From Sanchytrium tribonematis (taxonomy: Eukaryota > Sanchytriomycota > Sanchytriomycetes > Sanchytriales > Sanchytriaceae), in NCBI GenBank assembly GCA_018985235.1, contig JADGIG010000299.1:1-10368 (forward strand): a DNA stretch of 10,368 nucleotides. Direction: 5' to 3'. Positions 1 to 6,045 of this stretch are shown here, one piece after another. The notes beneath the pieces are model-generated. The model made no database searches. It had not been told where the DNA came from and saw nothing but the letters and a program-made list of their open reading frames with translations. Numbering within the stretch: the first letter of the stretch is position 1; every line of letters begins with the position of its first letter. Both the position numbers and the translations under genes were made by a program.

Positions 1-48
1 AGCAACACTTCCACATTTTTCATTTGCTTCTGATACAAGCGGAAAATA
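1..48. other. 5' flank of SRP54
   Basis: Only 48 bases precede the SRP54 start, and I see no TATA-like box or other recognisable promoter element in them. The SRP54 ATG has A at -3. One plus-strand frame is open from the window edge to a TAA at 47-49 that overlaps the ATG (TAATG), but 15 codons are too few to call the tail of an upstream gene. Confidence 0.3.
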
Positions 49-1587
49 ATGTTGAATGACCTCGCCACTCAAATATCGAAATTAGTTAGGATTCATACGC
101 CTTTTCTAAATGACTCCACCTTGGATGGGTTATTAAAGGAATTAGGAAAAGTTTTAATTGCAGCAGACGTACAAGTCGCTTTGGTGGCCAAATTGAGAGA
201 CAATGTCAAAAAGCAATGCTATGGTGAAAAAATTGACAGAAAAATAGTTTTGCAGTCTCTATGCAAGAATTTAGTTGAGCTTCTCGATTCAACGGAAGGT
301 AAGAAAAAACCTTGGGAGCCAACAAAGAAGCGACCGAATGTTGTGGTATTCGTTGGACTCCAAGGTGCTGGTAAAACAACTTCTATCATGAAATATGCCC
401 ACTATTACAAACAAAGAGGTTTTAAAGTGGGACTGGTAGCGTGTGATACATTCCGTGCTGGTGCCTATGATCAACTACAACAAAATGCGAAAAAAATTAA
501 AGTGCCATTCTATGGTAGCTATAACGAATCAAATGCTGCCATCATTGCAGATGACGGAGTCAAAAAATTTAAGCAGCATGGATTCGATCTCATTCTAGTT
601 GATACTGCTGGTCGTCATAAGCAAGAGAGTGTGCTATTTGAAGAAATGAGAGACATTGTTGACGCATCTAAGCCCACGCACACAATTTTCGTAATGGATG
701 GAACCATCGGACAGCAAGCCTTTGCACAAGCAAAAGCATTTAAGGATTCTGTTGATGTGGGAAGTGTTATTATGACAAAATTAGACGGAGCAAAAGGTGG
801 TGGGGCATTATCTGCAGTGGCAGCTACAAAATCACCCATAATATTTGTTGGAACCGGTGAGCATTATCATCAATTTGAAAAGTTTGATGCTAAGCGATTT
901 GTGTCAAAAGTCATGGGTCAGGGTGACATTGCTGGACTAATAGAGCATGCGCAGTCCATGCAAAATCAATCTTCTATGGAAAGAATTCAGCAAGGCAAAT
1001 ATTGTTTGAGAGATTTGTTTGAGCAAATAAAAATGATGCAAAGCATGGGCTCGATGTCAAATATGATGTCTATGATACCAGGAATGTCAAGTGATATGAT
1101 GTCTCCAGATATGGATAAACAAGGTGATGTTTATATGAAAAGAATGACTGCAATTTTATATTCCATGACTCAAAAAGAACTAGATTCTGACGGAAAATTA
1201 TTTGAAAACGACCGTTACATAAGAAGGGTTGCGATTGGTGCTGGGGTGCATCCAATTGAAGTCAGACGACTGCTTGCAATGCAGGATCAATTTTCTGGCT
1301 TAGTCAAAAAAATTGGTGGTAAAAATGGTTTGGCAGCAATGGCCAATAATCCTCAGATGCAACAGATGCAGCAACGAATGCAAAACAATCCTGAGCTTAT
1401 GCAGGGAGGTATAGGGAACATGATGCAAAATATGATGGGTGGCACTAATTTTAATGAAATGATGCAAATGGCCCAGAATGGCCAAATGCCTGATTTATCG
1501 CAAATGATGGGCAATATAATGGGTGGTATGCCAGGTGGAGCTACTCGTGGAAAAAAGAAAGTAGTTGTTAGAGGCCGAAAAAGATAA
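49..1587 (+). CDS. SRP54: Signal recognition particle 54 kDa subunit, SRP GTPase
   Basis: This is the GTPase of the cytosolic signal recognition particle. It binds signal sequences emerging from the ribosome and docks with the SRP receptor at the ER. The 512-residue protein shows the full NG plus M architecture. The N-domain helical bundle covers about residues 1-90, with an ALLEAD-like motif at 35-41 (VLIAADV). The G domain has the P-loop GLQGAGKT at 103-110, DTFRAGA at 133-139, DTAGR at 185-189, TKLDG at 243-247 and GTGEH at 268-272. The Met-rich M domain runs from about 300 to 500 and includes the MIPGM motif at 342-346. The tail is basic. All GTPase motifs are intact, and the length is close to the family norm of about 500-540. 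The start fits because MLNDLATQIS aligns with the usual N-terminal helix. The next gene begins 14 bases after the stop on the same strand. Confidence 0.97.
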   Translation: MLNDLATQISKLVRIHTPFLNDSTLDGLLKELGKVLIAADVQVALVAKLRDNVKKQCYGEKIDRKIVLQSLCKNLVELLDSTEGKKKPWEPTKKRPNVVVFVGLQGAGKTTSIMKYAHYYKQRGFKVGLVACDTFRAGAYDQLQQNAKKIKVPFYGSYNESNAAIIADDGVKKFKQHGFDLILVDTAGRHKQESVLFEEMRDIVDASKPTHTIFVMDGTIGQQAFAQAKAFKDSVDVGSVIMTKLDGAKGGGALSAVAATKSPIIFVGTGEHYHQFEKFDAKRFVSKVMGQGDIAGLIEHAQSMQNQSSMERIQQGKYCLRDLFEQIKMMQSMGSMSNMMSMIPGMSSDMMSPDMDKQGDVYMKRMTAILYSMTQKELDSDGKLFENDRYIRRVAIGAGVHPIEVRRLLAMQDQFSGLVKKIGGKNGLAAMANNPQMQQMQQRMQNNPELMQGGIGNMMQNMMGGTNFNEMMQMAQNGQMPDLSQMMGNIMGGMPGGATRGKKKVVVRGRKR

Positions 1588-1601
1588 TTCTATCGGCCAT
1601 A

Positions 1602-3161
1602 ATGATTGAAAATTCAGTAAAATCTTTTAAAAGTGCTTGCTCTACAAATACTGCAAATGAAATTCTAGACTGGTTGCAGAAAGAAAAGTCATCCACCAAG
1701 AAATCAGCTTTTGGGATTGAGATAAAGGAATTTACCAAAAATCAAGAAATACAAATGTTAAATGACATCATTAATAGGCAAAAAATTAAGATAAAAGATC
1801 TTCAGACTAAAATTGAAATTAAATCAAAACATATTACCTACCAGCAATTTAAAACATGTAAAGATTCCCTTAAAAATTCTCAGTTAGAAAACGAGAAACT
1901 TGTGGAGGAAATTGAGCAACTTGGGAAACTGATAAAAAAGAAAGAGAACACCTTTAGAGATAAATTGGAAGAGCAAAAGGAATATTTTGTGCGGGATTTA
2001 AAATCGAAGCAAAAAGTATGGCTTCAAAATGAACAAGTCCAGCGTGACCGCATTTTGCAAGAGCGCACAGAAAAAATAAAAAAGCAGACAATCAAACTTA
2101 TGGAACCAGATATAGAAAAATTACTACAACAGCATCGAATTGAGATATTTAAATTAAAAGATGTGAACCGGCAAGAATTGAGTGATTCTTTGAAACAAAT
2201 ACAATCCCAACACCTCAAAGAAATAAAGCAGCTACAATTGGAAATATCAAGTATAAAGGATAGAACCTCCGCAGACGAAAAAGCCAGATTTGATTCTAGA
2301 TTTTTAAAAGTTTATGAGGAACATGAATTTGAGATGCAAAAATTAAAGCTTAAGCTCGAGAACCACTTTCAGGAACAGCTTAAGAAATCAGAACTCGACT
2401 TAAACCGGGCAAATCAATCCAAAATTAATGTTCTTCAAGAAGAAATTGTTCTGCTTAAAAAACAAAAAGAATCTGATATGATGGAAGTGAAAAACAATTG
2501 CCGCAGAGATTTGGAGACAGCTCTCAAAAAATGTCAGTCAGACTTTGAATTTTCTAGCAAAACCACAATAGAAGATATCACGAACAATCACAATGTGCAA
2601 ATAAAAGATCTTCAAGATAAATATTTGAACGAAATCGAAAATACCAAAAAGAACGAGATTGAAAAGTTGAATATAAAATTCGAATCACGATTAGAAGAGG
2701 AAGTCGATAAAAGGACTAAGCATCTCAAGCTTATGTTGCAGGATAAAATCGAGAACATCCACCAAATGAAAAACAAATTAGATTCTGCGGAAATGGATTT
2801 GGCGTTTTTTCAGAAAGAAAATTCAGCTTTTCAAGAATTAAAAGCTAGTTTTATAAATGAAGCCTATTCTCTTAGGCAAGAAAATCAGTCTTTGAAAGAT
2901 AACCTCCACAACAATTCAGAAAAGAAACGTAACAGAGAATTGTCGAGTAAAGTCCAAAATTTAGAAGAAAACTTAAAAGAGAAGTGCGATTATATAAAGC
3001 ACACTCAAGATCAAATAACGATTTTACAGAGAAAACACGAATCTGACATAGATGAGTTGGCAAAAGAAAATCAGTCGGTACTTGATTTGTTAAAATCTGA
3101 ATTTCAAATGGTAATTGCGAACAAGAATGACCAAATTAACATGCTCAATAAATCAATTTAA
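1602..3161 (+). CDS. CEP131/AZI1-like centriolar-satellite coiled-coil protein
   Basis: The 519-residue protein is almost entirely coiled coil from about residue 45 to the end and rich in Lys, Glu and Gln. A generic coiled coil could be many things, but residues 155-195 (RTEKIKKQTIKLMEPDIEKL, then LLQQHRIEIFKLKD) match the pattern I recall for the conserved C-terminal half of animal CEP131/AZI1: a basic KTKKIK-type stretch, then T-V/I-K-x-L-EP-E/D-I-x-x-L, then H-K/R-x-E. CEP131 is a centriolar-satellite and ciliary-base protein needed for cilium or flagellum assembly. Animal versions are about 1,000 residues with a long, poorly conserved N-terminal half, which is absent here. The ATG at 1602 has A at -3. 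There is no room for a normal promoter, since SRP54 ends 14 bases upstream. An AATAAA lies inside the last codons. The alternative is an unrelated coiled-coil protein. Confidence 0.6.
   Translation: MIENSVKSFKSACSTNTANEILDWLQKEKSSTKKSAFGIEIKEFTKNQEIQMLNDIINRQKIKIKDLQTKIEIKSKHITYQQFKTCKDSLKNSQLENEKLVEEIEQLGKLIKKKENTFRDKLEEQKEYFVRDLKSKQKVWLQNEQVQRDRILQERTEKIKKQTIKLMEPDIEKLLQQHRIEIFKLKDVNRQELSDSLKQIQSQHLKEIKQLQLEISSIKDRTSADEKARFDSRFLKVYEEHEFEMQKLKLKLENHFQEQLKKSELDLNRANQSKINVLQEEIVLLKKQKESDMMEVKNNCRRDLETALKKCQSDFEFSSKTTIEDITNNHNVQIKDLQDKYLNEIENTKKNEIEKLNIKFESRLEEEVDKRTKHLKLMLQDKIENIHQMKNKLDSAEMDLAFFQKENSAFQELKASFINEAYSLRQENQSLKDNLHNNSEKKRNRELSSKVQNLEENLKEKCDYIKHTQDQITILQRKHESDIDELAKENQSVLDLLKSEFQMVIANKNDQINMLNKSI
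3147..3152 (+). terminator. AATAAA poly(A)-like signal inside the 3' end of the CEP131-like gene
   Basis: The hexamer AATAAA encodes the Asn-Lys pair of the C-terminal LNKSI and lies 10 bases before the end of the stop codon. If used, cleavage would fall in the 61-base gap before the convergent DOA1 gene or inside its 3' end. Confidence 0.35.
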
Positions 3162-3222
3162 TTCTTTGCAATTGGGGAAATTCTTGGTTGAAGTTTCAAT
3201 CTCTACGATTTCTAATGTAGGA

Positions 3223-5196
3223 TCAATGGTTACCTAATTTAGTACAAGTTACCAATAATTTTGCGGCTAGAAGGCATCTATATGCGACTATTTCATCTAC
3301 ATCGGTCAAACAATGGGTCAATAATTGAAATATATTTCGACAAAAAACAGCTTTTCCACATTGATGCTTGACCATAAGAACAGCTATATTCAGTAACAGA
3401 GCAGCAAAAACCTGTATGGATTTGCTCTTGGAAGGTAATAATATTGCGACTTTTAGAATAACGGAATTAAGATTATTTTTTATAAAGTCTTCGTTTGCAT
3501 TAAAAATATTGCAGTAAGCTCTTAGTATCATCAACAGATTCCTATCGTCAGATAGACCGCATTGAGATAAAAATTCATCTTGCAATAATAATTCACATAA
3601 ATTTGTAGAATTTTCAAGACAGTTAAGTCTGAAAATATCAAGAATGGGAAATTTGTGACCATCAGGCCAAGCTAAGAGTATTTTGGTCATGAGATGCAAA
3701 TTTTCCTGTGAAGGAATAGAAATTTTCTCTGGATCTGCTTTATCCTTATTAGATACATTATATTCTTCAATTTTTGCTTTAATTTTATCCATATTGCCGG
3801 ACTTGAATAAATAGTAATTTTGAATAAATGAAGCATATTCAAACTTGGAGTGAGTTTGATTAGTTGTTTGGATATTCGGGGTATCTTTGTATTGTGGTGT
3901 GTACTTATGACCCCCGGTAAAAGGGTCTGATCCTTGAGGTTGCTGCAAATTCGCTGCAGAGCCAGTATTTTTGACAATGAAATTGGCAACATCGTCCAAA
4001 TGAACTTGATCAAGCTGATTTTTGTTTAAAAATGATAATGCAGCGGAGAATGGGTTTTCCAAAGTATTGTAGGGCAATTTCATCATTTTTCCATCCAAGT
4101 CAACGTCAAACACGTAATCATATTCTTTTCCTTCAAAAATTTGTTTTCTACTGTTTCCTACAGCATTGACGACCTCTCCAATTTTAACCCATTTACCACC
4201 TGACCAGGAATATGCCATTATTTTCGATTCTTCTTTTATCATTTGCACATGACCTTCTTTTGGACCAGGCTTATCCAAAATGTCCTTCGATGGGATTTTG
4301 GACATATCTATATCTCCAATAGTCTCCTTATTTAAACTAAATTGTTGAAGATTGGATTCATATCTGGCGATCATTTCATTATTAGCTTTCTGCTCTTCTT
4401 TTGTGGTAAATTCATAAATTCTTCCGCTACTACTTGCAATAGCAATGTTCGAGCCATGTGATGCTACATTCCAAAGACTTACTTCAGGAATAGGGATATT
4501 TTGTATAATATTTCCATCCAACCAGATTTTGCAGCACTGATCTTCGCCAACACTAACAACATACTCTGTATCTAGTGTAATAGTAGTGAGGCTATATATA
4601 AAGGAAGTGTGACCAAACCATTCTGACTGCAATGATCCTGTAGTGTCCCATATTTTGATACTGGCATCGTTACTACAAGAAACGATTTGGCCTTTATACA
4701 AAGCTAGACCTCTAACTGGTTGTTTATGTGCGTGTATGGTGTTTTTGATATTTAATTGCTTGTCGAGATGGTAAATATTTCCATCAGCACAGCCAACAAA
4801 TATGTTAGAATCTATGACAAGTAAAGCCCAAACAGCATGTGGTAAATTTACATGTTTGGAAGACTTTAGATCATTCAATAAAGTGATTCGAACTGTATTA
4901 TCCCATCCACCAGTGATAATATAGCCATCCAGGCTGGTAATAGAAGTGATATTTCCGTTGTGTACTGGATATTCAGTTTTCAATTTGTTTTGATACTTAT
5001 AAAGTATCCCATTTTGGCATCCAACGAGTACAATATCGTCTCTTACGTAAATGCTATTTAAAAAATTGTCCGCATTCAAAATTTCACCTACAAAGAAAGT
5101 GTGGTCTCGAGAGGTTGAAAGTATCAAATCGCCAAGATAGGTTACAGCTTTACAGTCTTTCTCGTGTCTATCTATTATATCTTTTAACAAAAACAT
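3223..5196 (-). CDS. DOA1: Doa1/Ufd3/PLAA, ubiquitin-binding Cdc48 (p97) adaptor
   Basis: Doa1/PLAA binds ubiquitin through its WD40 propeller and PFU domain and the C-terminus of Cdc48/p97 through its PUL domain. It acts in ubiquitin homeostasis, sorting and degradation. The 657-residue protein keeps this order. WD40 blades cover about residues 5-265, with repeat signatures such as GGWDNTVR (97-104), CSNDASIKIWD (174-184) and GEDQCCKIW (217-225). A linker follows. The PFU domain is at about 328-412, with WSGGKWVKIGEVV, YDYVFDVDLDGKMMKLPYN, NPFSAALSFL and DDVANFIVKNT. GSDPFTGGHKYTP (422-434) is the usual PFU-PUL linker motif. The PUL armadillo domain starts near 500 (LAWPDGHKFPILDIFRL). It ends abruptly after AYRCLLAAKLL, so the last PUL helices seem to be missing; a downstream frame might supply them (see findings). 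Yeast Doa1 has about 715 residues. The ATG at 5196 leads straight into the first blade. Confidence 0.94.
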   Translation of the reverse strand: MFLLKDIIDRHEKDCKAVTYLGDLILSTSRDHTFFVGEILNADNFLNSIYVRDDIVLVGCQNGILYKYQNKLKTEYPVHNGNITSITSLDGYIITGGWDNTVRITLLNDLKSSKHVNLPHAVWALLVIDSNIFVGCADGNIYHLDKQLNIKNTIHAHKQPVRGLALYKGQIVSCSNDASIKIWDTTGSLQSEWFGHTSFIYSLTTITLDTEYVVSVGEDQCCKIWLDGNIIQNIPIPEVSLWNVASHGSNIAIASSSGRIYEFTTKEEQKANNEMIARYESNLQQFSLNKETIGDIDMSKIPSKDILDKPGPKEGHVQMIKEESKIMAYSWSGGKWVKIGEVVNAVGNSRKQIFEGKEYDYVFDVDLDGKMMKLPYNTLENPFSAALSFLNKNQLDQVHLDDVANFIVKNTGSAANLQQPQGSDPFTGGHKYTPQYKDTPNIQTTNQTHSKFEYASFIQNYYLFKSGNMDKIKAKIEEYNVSNKDKADPEKISIPSQENLHLMTKILLAWPDGHKFPILDIFRLNCLENSTNLCELLLQDEFLSQCGLSDDRNLLMILRAYCNIFNANEDFIKNNLNSVILKVAILLPSKSKSIQVFAALLLNIAVLMVKHQCGKAVFCRNIFQLLTHCLTDVDEIVAYRCLLAAKLLVTCTKLGNH

Positions 5197-5283
5197 GGAC
5201 TCCTACTGTGAGAAAAATTTGCGTTTTCAAGATTTTGTTAATTTCATTGTGCTCTCCCAAGTTTGGAATTTTTTGTAAAATTA
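5197..5283. promoter_or_regulatory. Divergent spacer between DOA1 and the uS14m gene
   Basis: These 87 bases are the only space from which both the DOA1 (minus) and uS14m (plus) transcripts could start without using coding sequence. It is T-rich with short T and A tracts. I see no clear TATA box or known factor site, so the call rests on position alone. Confidence 0.4.
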
Positions 5284-5583
5284 ATGCCATTCAGCAAGAT
5301 TTTAAAGGACCAATTTTATAGGGAACAAGTACATAAAACAGAACATTTTAGAAATGCTCTCAAGTTTGTGACTAGAACCGAGGCCGTCCCTAACAAGCAA
5401 CGAATTTTGTCACAGTACGCTCTCACGGAATCGGATATATCTACTCGTCCACACGCTGTAAGAAATAGATGCATTTATACTGGTAGAGCGCGTTATGTTT
5501 TTAAAGATTTAAAAATGTGTAGACATCAACTAAAAACAAGAGTACAAAATGGCAAGTTGGATTTGCAACTTAGTAAATGGTAA
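5284..5583 (+). CDS. MRP2: Mitochondrial small-subunit ribosomal protein uS14m
   Basis: This is the nucleus-encoded uS14 protein of the mitochondrial small ribosomal subunit. The 99-residue protein carries the diagnostic C-terminal half: RNRCIYTGRARYVFKDLKMC, then RHQLKTRVQNGKLDLQLSKW. It matches the uS14 pattern of NRC..TGR.R.V....LCR...R......G.L and a terminal Trp, and it aligns well with yeast Mrp2 (115 residues). It lacks the zinc-binding CxxC pairs, as expected for this branch of uS14. The N-terminal stretch is basic and could serve for mitochondrial import. I chose the ATG at 5284; the frame extends upstream to a TTG at 5263, which is an unlikely start in a nuclear gene. DOA1 is divergent upstream. 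OST5 converges downstream, with only 5 bases between stop codons. Confidence 0.92.
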   Translation: MPFSKILKDQFYREQVHKTEHFRNALKFVTRTEAVPNKQRILSQYALTESDISTRPHAVRNRCIYTGRARYVFKDLKMCRHQLKTRVQNGKLDLQLSKW

Positions 5584-5589
5584 TTTATT
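5584..5589 (-). terminator. AATAAA overlapping the OST5 stop codon
   Basis: On the minus strand the stop and hexamer form TAAATAAA, so AATAAA begins on the last A of the OST5 stop codon. A transcript cleaved 10-30 bases downstream would end inside the uS14m coding region, antisense to it. Confidence 0.45.
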
Positions 5590-5807
5590 TAAAAGTGAAC
5601 TCCTAGACTAACAAGACCCGAAATTAGTGCAATTGCCCAGCCAAATGAAGCAATCAACGCGGTGAAGACTTCCGGAAGAAAACTTCTTTGCGATTTTCCA
5701 ATTTGAAACAAAAAGATCGATGTAGTCGTAGCAGATACAATGCTTGTTGCAATCGCAATATGAAATGGTGAAGCAATATCATTTAAAATTCCTTGAAATT
5801 GCTGCAT
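5589..5807 (-). CDS. OST5: Oligosaccharyltransferase subunit Ost5/TMEM258
   Basis: This 72-residue protein has two predicted membrane segments (about residues 16-36 and 46-70) joined by a short polar loop (QIGKSQRSFLPE). The layout and several local motifs fit the Ost5/TMEM258 family, a small subunit of the ER oligosaccharyltransferase that transfers N-glycans to nascent proteins. SPF before the first segment parallels the SPV of animal TMEM258. EVFTALIASFGWA parallels its ELLISLVASLFMGFG. The terminal LGVHF parallels its VGIYV. Family members have about 75-90 residues, so the length fits. The ATG at 5807 has A at -3 on its own strand. The long region 5808-6045 lies upstream and should hold its promoter. 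Small two-helix membrane proteins are easy to misassign, so the family call is good but not certain. Confidence 0.75.
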   Translation of the reverse strand: MQQFQGILNDIASPFHIAIATSIVSATTTSIFLFQIGKSQRSFLPEVFTALIASFGWAIALISGLVSLGVHF

Positions 5808-5837
5808 CGTTCTGTTACAAAAATTTATTAAATTATT

Positions 5838-5933
5838 TTATTTTGAATTAAGAAGCTGGGGTTCCTGATAAGATGGTAGACAGCAGTCACAAGTATCATC
5901 GTATTCATCGTATTGAAAGTAAATTCTTCTCAT
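5838..5933 (-). CDS. Possible micro-ORF, acidic and Cys-rich, 31 residues
   Basis: A minus-strand ATG at 5933 opens a 31-codon frame ending in TAA at 5838. The peptide has a basic-aromatic start (MRRIYFQY), an acidic stretch (DEYDD), a Cys cluster (CDCC) and a Pro/Gln tail. The frame is open a further 12 codons upstream of the ATG to a TAG. It lies just upstream of OST5 on the same strand, so it could be a genuine micro-protein, an upstream ORF or leader exon of OST5, or chance. I do not recognise the peptide. Support is its position in an otherwise unexplained gap and its non-random composition. It is too short for coding statistics. Confidence 0.2.
   Translation of the reverse strand: MRRIYFQYDEYDDTCDCCLPSYQEPQLLNSK
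5896..5913. repeat. Two perfect tandem copies of a 9-base unit
   Basis: The unit TCATCGTAT occurs twice in direct succession. On the minus strand it encodes part of the acidic YDEYDD run of the possible micro-ORF. Because the period is a multiple of three it would keep that frame. It may equally be a trivial slippage product. Confidence 0.6.
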
Positions 5934-5989
5934 TGAAAAAGTGATCTTCGTGAAACTACTTGTTTGAAACTATAATGTTTGTGTAAAAT

Positions 5990-5995
5990 TTTATT
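5990..5995 (-). terminator. Second AATAAA downstream of CIN1
   Basis: A minus-strand AATAAA lies about 50 bases past the CIN1 stop, within the loop of a small inverted repeat (GTGTAA at 5981-5986 and TTACAC at 5994-5999). It is a conventional position for a poly(A) signal and an alternative to the hexamer at 6040-6045. Confidence 0.4.
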
Positions 5996-6039
5996 ACACA
6001 TGTCAAATCGAAAACAATATTCCCAGTATAGATAATTAA

Positions 6040-6045
6040 TTTATT
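6040..6045 (-). terminator. AATAAA directly abutting the CIN1 stop codon
   Basis: On the minus strand the sequence runs TAAAATAAA, so the hexamer starts on the base after the CIN1 TAA. This parallels the overlap of stop codon and AATAAA seen in OST5 and in the gene at 9417-10295. Confidence 0.45.

Larger units (their letters stand above)
5808..6045. other. Largest intergenic spacer: OST5 upstream region and CIN1 3' region
   Basis: At 238 bases this is by far the longest gene-free stretch here. On its right it holds the CIN1 3' end, with two AATAAA hexamers on the minus strand (6040-6045 and 5990-5995). On its left it must contain the OST5 promoter. It also holds a perfect 9-base direct repeat (5896-5913) and a small minus-strand ORF (5838-5933). 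I see no tRNA-like or other clear RNA fold. Confidence 0.5.

Noticed and set aside
2-49. Open plus-strand frame from the window edge ending in a TAA that overlaps the SRP54 ATG
   Set aside because: Fifteen codons are too few to distinguish the end of an upstream gene from chance; sequence to the left would decide.
3687-4013. Minus-strand 108-codon frame within DOA1
   Set aside because: It is a shifted-frame shadow of the DOA1 PFU-PUL region, which is clearly the coding frame.
5263-5283. Upstream extension of uS14m to a TTG
   Set aside because: TTG is an improbable start for a nuclear gene, and the ATG at 5284 yields a protein that aligns with Mrp2 from its N-terminal region.
5115-5321. Plus-strand 68-codon frame across the DOA1 start and the divergent spacer
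   Set aside because: It covers the antisense of the first DOA1 blade and overlaps the uS14m start in another frame; nothing in the peptide is recognisable.
5873-5944. Plus-strand 23-codon ORF opposite the possible micro-ORF
   Set aside because: It is very short, has no recognisable pattern, and lies antisense to the more striking minus-strand frame.
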